Both the position numbers and the translations under genes were made by a program. From Mytilinidion resinicola (Eukaryota; Ascomycota; Dothideomycetes; Mytilinidiales; Mytilinidiaceae), in NCBI RefSeq assembly GCF_010093595.1, contig NW_022985457.1:678608-742607 (forward strand): a DNA stretch of 64,000 nt, read 5' to 3'. Position 1 is the first letter of the stretch. Each line of letters begins with the position of its first letter. Below, one piece after another: positions 35,169 through 45,576 of this stretch. The notes under the pieces are model-generated. The model was not told where the DNA came from and made no database searches. It worked only from the letters and a program-made list of their open reading frames with translations.

Positions 35169-36816
35169 TGCAGATAGCGAGGCGTTTATTAGGTATTGCG
35201 AAAGACGTTTTTTGTGAAAAGCTGGTGATTGGGTGTGGTGTGAGTGTTTGGTGGACGTTTGAAGAGGCTGATGGGAATGTTAATAAGTATGATAGATTTT
35301 ATAGATGGGGATGATCTTGCGCAAACGATCGGCATGATGGTGAATGCAATGAGAGCAATATCTGAGAGAAATCTTACCTCCTGGTGGTGTTTTGGGGAGA
35401 CTGGCGGAACTGAGGGGCGTCAGCACGACCATTGCAATTTATAGAAACGAGAGGGCGATGTGCAGGAGATGGACCTGACAGTGAATGACCGTGAGGATTT
35501 ATCGAGAGGCTCGAGACTTACTAGGTGGAGAGAATTTGTTATGATGGTGCGGGAGGCGGGTGGGTTGTTGGGGTGTGTTCGGCGGAGGAGTGAAGTTGAC
35601 CGCCTTGTCCGTACGTCAATACACGTGCTCAAAATGTGACACACAGAAGGAGCATGTGCAGGTGGTTAATTTGGCAGTAGATTCACCTTCGAAATAGAAG
35701 AGTCTTGAGGCTTAGTAGGCTAAGATTACGTAGTAGCAAGATTCTGGCGGTGTGTTGATGGAAGGTCAGCGAACGCACAAGGCGAGTAAAACAACCACGG
35801 CAAGAAGACTCGAGAGTCGTAGGAGTCCTCTAATGGCTATTGCGACTTTACTAGCGCCACCGACGGAAGACCATGAAAACCCAAGACTGACGTCAAGAGA
35901 CTCAATTCACCAGCTGATGTAGTAACATTCACACCGTTCATAGTTGGGACAATCGACCGCAAATCACTCAACAGCTCTATACTGGACTAGATTGGTCTCT
36001 CTACTCCCTGGCGCTGGAATAGTACCCAGTTGCTGATATGGAGGGCGTAGAAGAGGCTCGTGACCGACAGCTAGACCGAACTCATCATTGCCCTTGACGT
36101 CGGCGGGTGTGGTTGAAGTCCTGAGGTGAATGAAACGGTGTGTCTGAATTTGTGTCCGGGTACTGTATCCCTACTTACAATATCACTGAGTAGCGGTTGG
36201 GCCGGGAAGGCGATGTCTAGCCGTGACAGGTCCTTATTCTGAGGGCGAAGAAAGCCTACGAACGTACCCAATGTCTCGGAATCACGGTGGCAGAGGGGGA
36301 TGAAGCGGGAGGAGGCGGAGAGGAGGGCGGGAATAAGGAAATCCAGCGGTGCGAGTCGCTGCCGACGCTGTGGAGGAGGAGGAGGGGCTGGCTGGCGCTT
36401 TCGGTGGCGGAGAAGAGGGAGACGGCTGGGTGTTGGCACAAAGGCCTGGTGGTTAACCTGGATGCATTTATGTGGCTTGGCTTCTTTTTGAGGTTGTAGG
36501 CTCACACTTTTCTCGAAGATGGGCGACGAAGATGGGCGCGGCGAGGATGAGGAGATTCTGGCGATGCGTGATTTCTGTTTGCTTCTCCGCAGTGTCGGAC
36601 GATGGCCCTATCCGCGGGCTGCGCAGTGGATAGGTTCTCTTCCAAAGTAAAGTGCAGCTCTACGGGTATGTTGATCGCCGAGTGAGGGAGCGATCTAGCT
36701 TCAAAGGGTTAAAGGTATGTCTTGGTCAGCTGTAGATGTCTCCTCGCTTTATTTTAGTCTAATACATACGATAAATCTCGATCTGAGCTCGAATCTAGGG
36801 TGATAATCCGAAGACA
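35169..36816. other. 1.65-kb intergenic with an unresolved minus-strand frame
   Basis: Mostly no supported gene. A minus-strand frame at about 36505-36071 has a good donor (gtaagt near 36180) and an acceptor cctcag about 60 nt further on, which would join to a short in-frame end. I could not find a convincing start codon or a family, so I leave it uncalled. 35.2-35.7 kb is probably the promoter of the membrane-protein gene. Confidence 0.35.
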
Positions 36817-39042
36817 CTAATGGTCTACAAGTCCAGCTTCTCGCGGGATAGGTACTTGGAATCGTTTCCGCCCACTGCAGACCCAGTCAATCAAACCTCC
36901 AATAATAATTGCTCCCATGATTGGCCCCGCATAATTCATCGTATCTCGTGTAACCGGTAGCGCTGTCGGGAATGGCGTCCAGATTACAATGAAAATAATG
37001 TAGCATAGTGCGAACAGATTCAGCGGAATGCCCCATGCCCCTAGTCGGAACGGTCCGTAGATAGGTTTATTCTTCGAGAGGCGTCTTAGAAAGAAGAAGA
37101 GGATTGGCAAGATATACGATACATAGAGCCCGAGTGCGACGATTGAGATAAATGCATTAAAGGCTGTAGCGGAGCCAATATTGATGAGGGCAAGTAGGAG
37201 GGTGCAGATTCCCACAAGGCTGAGCGCGTTGAGTGGCATCTTTAGGCGAGTGTTGACCTGCGATAGCTAAACGTCAGTTACCGTGTTCTCTCCATCAAGT
37301 CGATTCCCTAAGCTCAAGAACGTAGAAGAGTGGGTTGTAGCGGAAGTATCTAGAGAGCGGACGGCCCAGAGTCCAAGTCACTGGCGCTAACCTGATACAG
37401 TGAGAGTGTGTGCTTGAGATAACGCGTCGAAGGAAGCCTTTTAGTTGACCAAGAGAAGCCGGCACTGAAGAAGGAATATCGCAACAGGAACGGTTCACTT
37501 TACCTTTCCAAAGAAGCTCGAGAATGGAAGCCCATTGTCTCTCGAAAATGCCCAAACAAGACGCGATACCGATGCAAATACGTTGAAGAAGGCTATTAAT
37601 AAAACAATTGCGAAGACAATAATGAACAGGTTGGTAGCGCCTTTTGAGCCGGTTGCCTCGTAGAAGACTTCGATGACAGGAAGACCTGTAGGCGAGCCGG
37701 CAACTTTTTCAACATCGCCAATGGTAAAAAGTAGGCAAATTACAAATGCACACGACATTGTTGAGTTCATGACGACGGCAGCAACCATGCTACGGGGAAC
37801 GCGAATCTTAGCCTGCTTGACTTCGTCGCCTAGAACTTGTGTTAGAGGTAATATATCGAGATGGACTCGGATTACGTACTCATATGAAGCACGCCGTCAA
37901 AGCCTGGTAGTTAATTAGCTTTTTTGTCCTATGGAAATTAACGTCGTCCACCCCCAGCGAGAAGGGCCCGCATTCGATAATTAGTGGAGCTTTTGATGGG
38001 ACGAGCCGTTACTATAGTCTAAATTATTCCAAGTGCGACGAACTCGCGAAACTTTCACGGTGGTTCTCGGATGGTGGTGGGCGACGTTATGCAGATTTGG
38101 GCAGCTTACCTGAGATTGGAAACGTTACCGTCAGCAGTCCTATCCCCCAAGCTACCACCGGATCTGTCCATCCGCTAACATCATGGGTCAAAGTATTGAA
38201 CACATAGTCAGCAGTGCTCCGCTTTGCGAGTACTGCGAGGGTGATGATTGTAATAAAGAAGAAGAGCACATGCAGGACTGCACCAATAGCCTCAAGTGGA
38301 CTAAGGAGGCGCCTGAACCAGAAGTTTGCGATAAATGGGAGGATAGTAAAGGCCCACATCACAAGGGTAAGATGCCATCTTTCGGGCACATAGTCCGGAA
38401 AGTTGAAGACGGCCAATCCTGCAACGACGTTGGAGAGAATGGCAGGACTCGAGGTGCAAGTACAAATCCACGCGAACACAGTGATCCAGCCTGGAGAGGT
38501 CCACGGTCATTTACTGTGCAGATATCAGCTCGAGAAGGGGTATTGCATACCTTGCATCAGGCCGAAGAACTCGTTCCACTTGGGGGCATATTTGGCACTC
38601 CACTGTTCGCACTCTCGTCAGCATCGTTGATGGTCTACTTCGAACTCCATTTACCCTATACTGGGCGCCGACAGCGGGGTCGATCGAGGCTATTTCAGCA
38701 AGCGAAAGGACTACAGTGGTAGTGCCGACAGCGGCAAACACACTGCCGTATACTATGGCAGCAGGTCCCCCATTGGAGAGGGCGAATTGGAAGGTGAGTG
38801 CGGTCGCTTCCCAGGAACATTGCAGGATGAAGCCAAAGTTGATGGCTGAGATAAAGCTAATGTATCGCTGCAGCAACGTTAGTGAGCTCAGGGACCAGAG
38901 TTGGGCGCCTTACTTCCAGAGTGCCGCCGTTATGGTGCAAACGCTTCTCATCAGCCTCCTGGGCTCCAACGAGCTCGGGGGGCGAATGCTCGATGTCTGC
39001 CGTGGTAGTGACCATTTCAATGTCACTCTTTACGTCTGCCAT
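36817..39042 (-). CDS. APC-superfamily permease (GABA/choline type)
   Basis: Exons (minus strand): 39042-38914, 38867-38655, 38602-38551, 38490-38110, 37903-37880, 37829-37504, 37257-36817; 521 residues. Family landmarks: ISAINFGFILQCSWEA, ASIDPAVGAQYRWSAKYAP, GWITVFAWICTCTSSPA, GFDGVLHMSDEVKQAKIRVPRSM, FASVSRLVWAFSRDNGLPFS, NTRLKMPLNAL and YGPFRLGAWGIPLNLFAL. Exon 5 is 24 nt and encodes DGVLHM. Introns 4 (206 nt) and 6 (246 nt) are four to five times the usual length here. About 12 membrane segments; plasma-membrane uptake of amino acids, GABA or choline is the family role. A MITE lies about 310 bp upstream of the start. Confidence 0.93.
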
Positions 39043-39352
39043 ATTGTAAGCAAACAGAACTAGGTTAAGTTGTGGTAGAGTGGTAGAGTGAGGGATCAGC
39101 AGTGGTGTGGGCGGGCTGCGAGAGGTGGGCATCCAAGTCTTTTAGAGCCCTGAAGATTTGCTACAACTCGAAAACGTTGGAAGCAAGGTATGCACTGCAC
39201 CATATGCAGCCTCTTCTGCTTCGAGAGACGCTAGAGGGCTGGGCACTGGGATACCACCTGTGCTGGGTATCGCGGTATCTGCATCGTGCCATCGTTGGGT
39301 GACTGTAGATTGCCGCGCTTTCAAGTAGGTTTCGCAGATCGACCTAGGTATC

Positions 39353-39591
39353 TACGAAGGAGCTCGTTTTTAGTGTTGCATAACCAAAACCACATAACCA
39401 TTTCACCAACCACCAGTGCCCACCACGAGGCCAAATAAATTGTGAAAAAGGGCTCTGCGCTTCTCAGGCATACATTTCTCTATTCTTCTCGTTATATGTT
39501 CTTTTATTTTGAGTGTGGGTGCAGTGCACGGAAGTTTAGAGCAGCTTGGCATTACTTCGGTTATGCAACACTAAAAAAGAGCTCCTTCGTA
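39353..39591. mobile_element. MITE with 31-bp terminal inverted repeats and TA flanks
   Basis: Positions 39355-39385 and 39559-39589 are inverted repeats that match at 30 of 31 positions. The repeat begins CGAAGGAGCTC and ends GTTGCATAACC. TA dinucleotides sit immediately outside both ends (39353-39354 and 39590-39591), the target duplication of Tc1/mariner elements. The element is 235 bp and has no coding frame, so it is a non-autonomous element needing a transposase from elsewhere. It lies in the upstream region of the APC permease. Confidence 0.85.
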
Positions 39592-41338
39592 AGCGATTTT
39601 AGTCGGGCGCGGGCTTCGGGACGAGTGCTATGCGTGGGAGCACCCGAGGCGTAGATCTATCTAGCGCAGAGCACACAGATGGACCATTCGCTACTTGCCC
39701 CGTGATCTCCCACGCGGGGACGACTCTGCTGCTGCAACGCGCTCGCACCCGCCAAGAATTAGATCCCCCTCGGAACGTCTCCAGCTGAGACGGCCTGCAA
39801 ATCAACATTTTGAACAGAACGAATGCCGGGGTAGTCTAAACATCCAGGAAGATGTGAAAGCCTAGGGAAGAAAGGAGAGTCTTTGTAGTGAACTCACGCT
39901 GCCAACGATTGTTAATGATGCGTATCTTATCTTACGGCTGGAGTCTGGAAAACCAGAGAAGATGTAGAGCTCTTTGGATCGTAAAATAGGGAGGAGTGGA
40001 AAGGTTTATAGTGAGCTCATTGCTCTCGTCTTTGACTTCCAATTACATTATCTTGACGATATCTGAGTGCTTCGGTGGAGTCTCAACACTCAAAATGGAC
40101 GTAAAGTCTATAGCGTGAATGAAAAAAGGGCTAGAGCGTGTATGGACAACTCGTAGGTGAGCTGATTTCGAAATCTAGGTATACTCACTTACCGTTGTCT
40201 AGGGTCCTCCTCCGGCGCAGTCCAAAATCGACAAGAGATGTACAGGCCCAAAGAAATAGAATCTCGCGTCGGTGAAGATTGATAATAGTATATCCGTCAT
40301 GTTGCTGACGCCTTAGCCTCCAAAGCGCTGTGAGAGACACGGAAGAGCAGTAAGGCTTTAGGAGCGAAACGGATTGTCCAGATTTACGACCGAGTGCGGT
40401 GACAACGTACATGACTGGCAGAGGTAGGATTGGGGCTGAGTTGGAGGGACGAGGCACAGTGAATCACAATAAGCTTCGGTGCACCAAGACTGACTCCACT
40501 ACGAAGGAGCGGAGGTCGTATAAGTGGCTTTTTTATGAGAGAATAGAAAGGGTGAACAGTAGGACGTCCTTTTATCTGTGCTTTGCGAGCTCGGGAGCAC
40601 TCATGGTTACTGTTTACGCGGTCAAATCTACTTTAGCAAAATTGAGGATAGAAATTTAATCAGATGCAAAGCTAGCAGTTCTTGACGTACGCACGTATTT
40701 GTGGTAGGTAGCAAGTAAGCCAATCCAATGCTATCTCAAAATCTCCATAAGCGCTAGATGAGCTAGCATGCACGCTAAAATCTCAACTTCGAGTCGGGTA
40801 TCGAAATCCCAGACCATTGAAACCCAAACACCGTCGCTAATGCAAAATGCAGAACACAAAAGAGAGTAACTGGGTATTTCTACGCGCAAAACAGATGCTT
40901 TAGACAGTTGCAAAGGGGAAGCGAAGTAGTAGTACACGTACTCGAGGATGAGCAGTGTTTGTTGAGTGAGGAACTCAAAGTTGTTGATAGGGCGAGTAAA
41001 ACCCTCATCTCCGGTACACCCGGACCGAGATTCCACCTAGCGGGAGGATTTTGAGGATTTATGTCCAGTGAACGCATGCTTGGCGGGATCTATTGCTAGC
41101 GCCAGCCAGTAAGCGCTAATTGAGAGGCTGTGCAAAAAGATAGAGTCTGGAGGTGCGCGGCCGGGATGTGCTGGGCGGAGGTAGGTATTTGCGCATGGTG
41201 GTGTGACCAGAGACCGAGCATTCGGCTTTTCGACCTCCTTCATCGCATTTGAGGCAACACCATCCATATCCTGCCGTCGACAGGGAAGACACGTAATATG
41301 AGTAACGGCAGAAAAGCCAATCCAGTGAGAAATCTCAC
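39592..41338. other. 1.75-kb intergenic, no supported gene
   Basis: Between the MITE and the glycosyltransferase 3' end. Short frames at 40.18-40.66 and 40.73-41.08 kb lack motifs and splice support. Confidence 0.4.
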
Positions 41339-42548
41339 TTAGATGATTTCGTTCTTCGCCTGCTCGGTAATGATGTCTTTGCGGTGGTCCATGTAAAGTT
41401 TCTGAATTGGGGCCATGATGGCCTCCATGGTGGAGTTTGCTAGGTCGTCGCGGACGCGCTCTTTGCCGTACCAGTAGTGGCGCATGAAGATTCCTTCGCA
41501 CTGGGCGGTCTCGGATGGGTAACCGTTCGCTTCTGTGCAGGGCAGTTCCTTGACGTTCTCTTCGTAGTCGTAGCGGATATAGTTTCCGAAGGCACTCTGC
41601 TCGTGGAAGCGCGGTTGTTTCCACTGCGAGCAGTCCGGGTAGCGGGTATCGTCAGGGCATTCGTGCCATGCCCTGAGGATCTCCTGGGTCCGTTCGCTCT
41701 GCTGAGCTATTATGAAACCAGTATTAGTGAGGGTGCGATTAAAGCGGTCGTCATTGGTTCCGGGGGGTCCGGAGGGGTCCAAAGGCATGGCGAGGGAGAT
41801 CTCGGGGGTGATTTGCCAGTAGTTTAAGAGCCATTCCATGGGCATCTGCATTTGGTGGAAAGCGGCATCGGCGTCGAGGAAGACAACAAACTTGTAGTGC
41901 TTGAGGAGGTTCGCCAGGGCACTTGGTTTTATCCAGGTGTTGTGGCGGTCGTCGAAACTTGCGGCCTGAACGAATTTGTAGTCGTATCCGTGGATCATTG
42001 CTGCACAGGTTAGTCTCATGATACCCCAAAGAAGCGCAAAGCGTACCGTAGGTATAGTGGTTCATGACTCCACCAGACAGATAGTCTAGGTCGCCCCACC
42101 TGAATGCTCCTTTATGCAAGAGCTGACCATTCTTGTCCAGCGGTCGAGTCTCCAAGTCCACCACCAACAAGTCTTTTCCGAGGAGATTAGGGAACAGAGG
42201 TTTCGCTGGGAGTTTGTAGGATCGTCCGAGGTCATCGGTGAAAGAAGGAGTGGTAGGCTGCATCTTGAGGGGCGCATAGAGGAGTCGAAGGACTTCCTGT
42301 ATGGAGACGGGACCGGAGGGTTCGACGGGGATGGTTCTATCTTGACTTAGTTGGGAGGAAAGCAGAATCGGTGAAGAAGATACGCACACTTGAACGGTCG
42401 TGCCACCGTGAGATCCCGGCCGAGGGATTGGCGGCTGGAAGGCCCAGAATCCGAGTACTGTCACGAACAGCACCACAGCTATGACGGACACGGCGACGAG
42501 ATTGGATATCCATGGTGCTGAGCGCGCGCCCAGGATAGGAAGCACCAT
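41339..42548 (-). CDS. Type II membrane glycosyltransferase (GT34-like fungal family)
   Basis: Exons 42548-42047 and 42000-41339 (46-nt intron), 387 residues. A single membrane anchor lies near residues 15-36 (ISNLVAVSVIAVVLFVTVLG), followed by a luminal domain. The metal-binding DxD is in FVVFLDADAAFHQ (about 210-212). GGVMNHYTYAMIHGYDYKFV, LTNTGFIIAQQSERTQEILRAW and HEQSAFGNYIRYDY match a large fungal group of nucleotide-sugar transferases related to GMA12/MNN10. It probably adds hexose to N- or O-glycans in the Golgi; the sugar is unknown. A weak alternative intron near 42390-42340 would break the conserved frame, so I leave it unspliced. Confidence 0.85.
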
Positions 42549-45500
42549 TTGAAAGGAGCGGCGGAACGAAAGGCAGGAGTTTGGGGGGAATAGGAGGCAA
42601 GGAGAGGTGAAGAAGTTTAGAAAGATCGTGAGATGACCCGGCGCTCAACTAAGGGTCCACGATTACTTTTAGCAGCCAGGCGGGCGGCGTTAGCTCTGGC
42701 GCCATGGCATGCGCTTGGCAAATCCGCATCGCGGCTCAGCCCAGCAGCAGCTGCGCGAGTCGACTGAGGGCCAAGAAATGCGCAGTGAGGGTGTCACGCT
42801 CCGCCGGCTCCCGGCATCGAGGCCAGGGCCAGAAAACGCCGACTGATTGGCGAGTCGCTGGCAGCGCGCCGTTGCGGCGAGCCTGGATCAAGATTGCACC
42901 GAGGAATACGAGCTTCAACAGGCCTTGGCGGGGGCATCGGCCTCCAAACTCTCCCACAGGCAGCCCCGCCGCTCCGCCGTCCGCGAGCGGCGAGCACGGC
43001 GCAAGGCTGACTCCAGACACTATCTCTAAGGGGGCAGGTTGCTGATTTGAGGGTCGAGGTCGCGAGATGGGGCGGGAGCGTCGATCTGGGCGGGTACTTT
43101 GGCCAGGAGGTGCAGCGGGCTGACCTCAGATGCTGCTGCTGACTCCAGCATGTCCAGAACACGGCAACCTTGCTGGCAGTCGTGGCAGAGGCTGTGAGGC
43201 AGAGCACTCTGAAGCAGCCTGTCGTGCAAGGAGGAGGCACAGCGAAGGGTTGAGGGCCTTGGCGACGTCCTGCCACTGAAGTGATCGTCACACAGTCAGC
43301 AGCTTTCTCCAATCCGGTTACCGCCAATTTCAGATACGGGGCCGCAATCCTTCTGGCGATCGAGGGGAAGCAGACGGCTTGAGTGCTGCCTCGCCTTTCA
43401 ACTCGAAACGTAGGATGAGGCTCATTCCTTGGAGTTGTTGAAATCGAGATCATGGATGTCGCGAGCCTGGTCGGCGGTATCGGCTGGCATCCCGGGATCT
43501 GCACGCTTCATGCACCAAAGCGACGAATCAGCGAGTGTCGATTAGAAATGCCTAACCGTTTCCTCAAGAGGTGTGGAGGAGCCTTCCGAAGTCCTAATGT
43601 CGAAGAGAGCAACGAGTCTGCAGTCTCGATTCGAGGCTGGGAGTTCTATCACTGTGACGGTTTCGAGGGCTATAGCCACCTCCGTTGTCGTGGTTTCGTG
43701 CACTGCTCGGTTGGAGCCGCCTGGCTTACCGTGTCCGCAGCCGGGTTGCTGTCTTAAAGTATCCGTCGCATCGATTTGGAGGTGTCTGAAGGTTTAGTTC
43801 CGGGTCGCCAATCGTTCTAATATCCTCGGACCTTGGGACGTCTCAAGTTGTCGCAGTTCTCATCGTCCACCGAGTCTTTAGGGGCTATTCATCAGCAGAG
43901 ATCTCTCCGACGACGCAGCATGGTATCTGGCAAAGTCGAAGGAAGAGAGCTTTATTGCTACCAAAGTCATACCCACACTGTTCAAACGAACTCGATCGAA
44001 AGGACTGGTATCGATACAGGGCTTCCAGATTTCAGTCTGACTCAATGTAGCAGAAAGAGTCGACGAGCGGGCGAGTCGTGTTGCGTCTGAGTGCTGCTCT
44101 ACGACGCTGCGGATACAAAGGTATGAGAGCACTGCAAATCAAAAGAAGGAACCGTTCGTTATATGCCAGGAGCCGCAAACATGCCGCGCAAGCGTAATTC
44201 CGGCGTTGCGTCAGAACCACTTGACTGTCGGACGTCCCCGGCATTTCAACGGCAATCAGGACTGTTGTATGGTCCGTTAGATTCGAGGTAAGGCATGTTT
44301 TCGAGGGATCGCGAAACGATCTCTGGGGCGTCGCTGTGTTTTGAGCTTATTGAAAAGTCCTTTTTCCACGATTTCGCTCTAAATTCCTATTCTCGGATAT
44401 TGCTCCGCTTGACGTCAAATCTCGTCATGGCCTTATCCGAGATCGAATCTTCAGACCTTGAAGTCTTCTTCAATTTTGGAGTTCGAAGTCTTGAGGTTCA
44501 CGGATTTGTTATTATGATTGGACAGTCTATTATCCGTGAGAATGGTAGACCAGGATGAAGGAAGACCCTGATGTGCCGCATTCGATTTGTGGAGCACCTG
44601 TCAGGCCACGAAATGCCGCTCTATTTTAAGAGCAAACTACTTGAGAAAGCCGACTCAGCAGCTGCAACTCCCATATCATACGAGAGGACAAGCCGTGAAA
44701 GTAGTTGCTAAGCAATTACACATTGCTGATCACGTGACCGGCAACGCAATCCATGTCACACGAATCTTCGCACCACCATCGTGAGAACACCTGCTTTCCA
44801 GACTTTCTAGACAACCTGGCAACACTATGCGGCTCCACTAAACCTAGCAGGCTAACCTTGAAAGGAAATTCCTCAAGGAGACATGCTCTCTTCCACTGAC
44901 CGTTTCCCTCACCTCCATCTAGATCTCCCTCTGCAATCCCGAACATCCGTCCTATCCGCCCACTCCCGTGACCTCTCCCTGCTTCCCCGCAAAGCCTGCA
45001 AACGGCGGAATTATTGCCGACCACCTCTCAAACAAGCATTCGCTTATTCAATCCCCCTCAGAAAATGACGATGACGTTTCCTCTAAACATCTCGAACAAA
45101 ACAACAACGGAACCGCCGCGCCGCTTCGTCATCATCTGTAGCCCAGCCCGTACCCAAGCCCCCAACAACTATGTAGGTAGTAATGCTTTCTGCAATCCCG
45201 AAGGCAGGCCTTGCACCAGAGAGGGTCATAGCAAAAGCGCGTGATTCGTGGCCAGCGGACCCAACAACCCCTTCGAGCGAATCCAGCCATCCCTCCCCGT
45301 CGCCCGGGGCTAGCAAACTCGCCCGCTTTATTCCCGCCAGCTTCGGTACTAACGACAACGCGAAGGCGAATTTTGGGAGGGGGAGGGAAAAGTTAAAAGT
45401 TACGACACTTGCTAGCCAGACATCGTGACCGCTCGTCCTCAGTGTCGTTTTTCTTTCTCTACGCGTGCACATCATTGCATTTTCGTACCCCAACTCTCCA

Positions 45501-45576
45501 TTTACTTTAGGTTGTCTACGCGTATTTCAGGGCCCGCATCGCATGGTAACGCAAACCCCCCAATCCATTCGCCGCA
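42549..45576. other. 3-kb gene-poor region
   Basis: GC-rich at 42.7-43.3 kb and AT-richer after that. Overlapping frames on both strands have no motifs. The first 200 bp should contain the glycosyltransferase promoter and the last 500 bp the promoter of the MFS gene. I see no repeat or RNA gene. Confidence 0.4.

Noticed and set aside
36071..36505. Minus-strand frame of 144 codons with a possible intron
   Set aside because: The frame starts with GTG, no upstream exon or start was found and no family is recognisable; left as unresolved.
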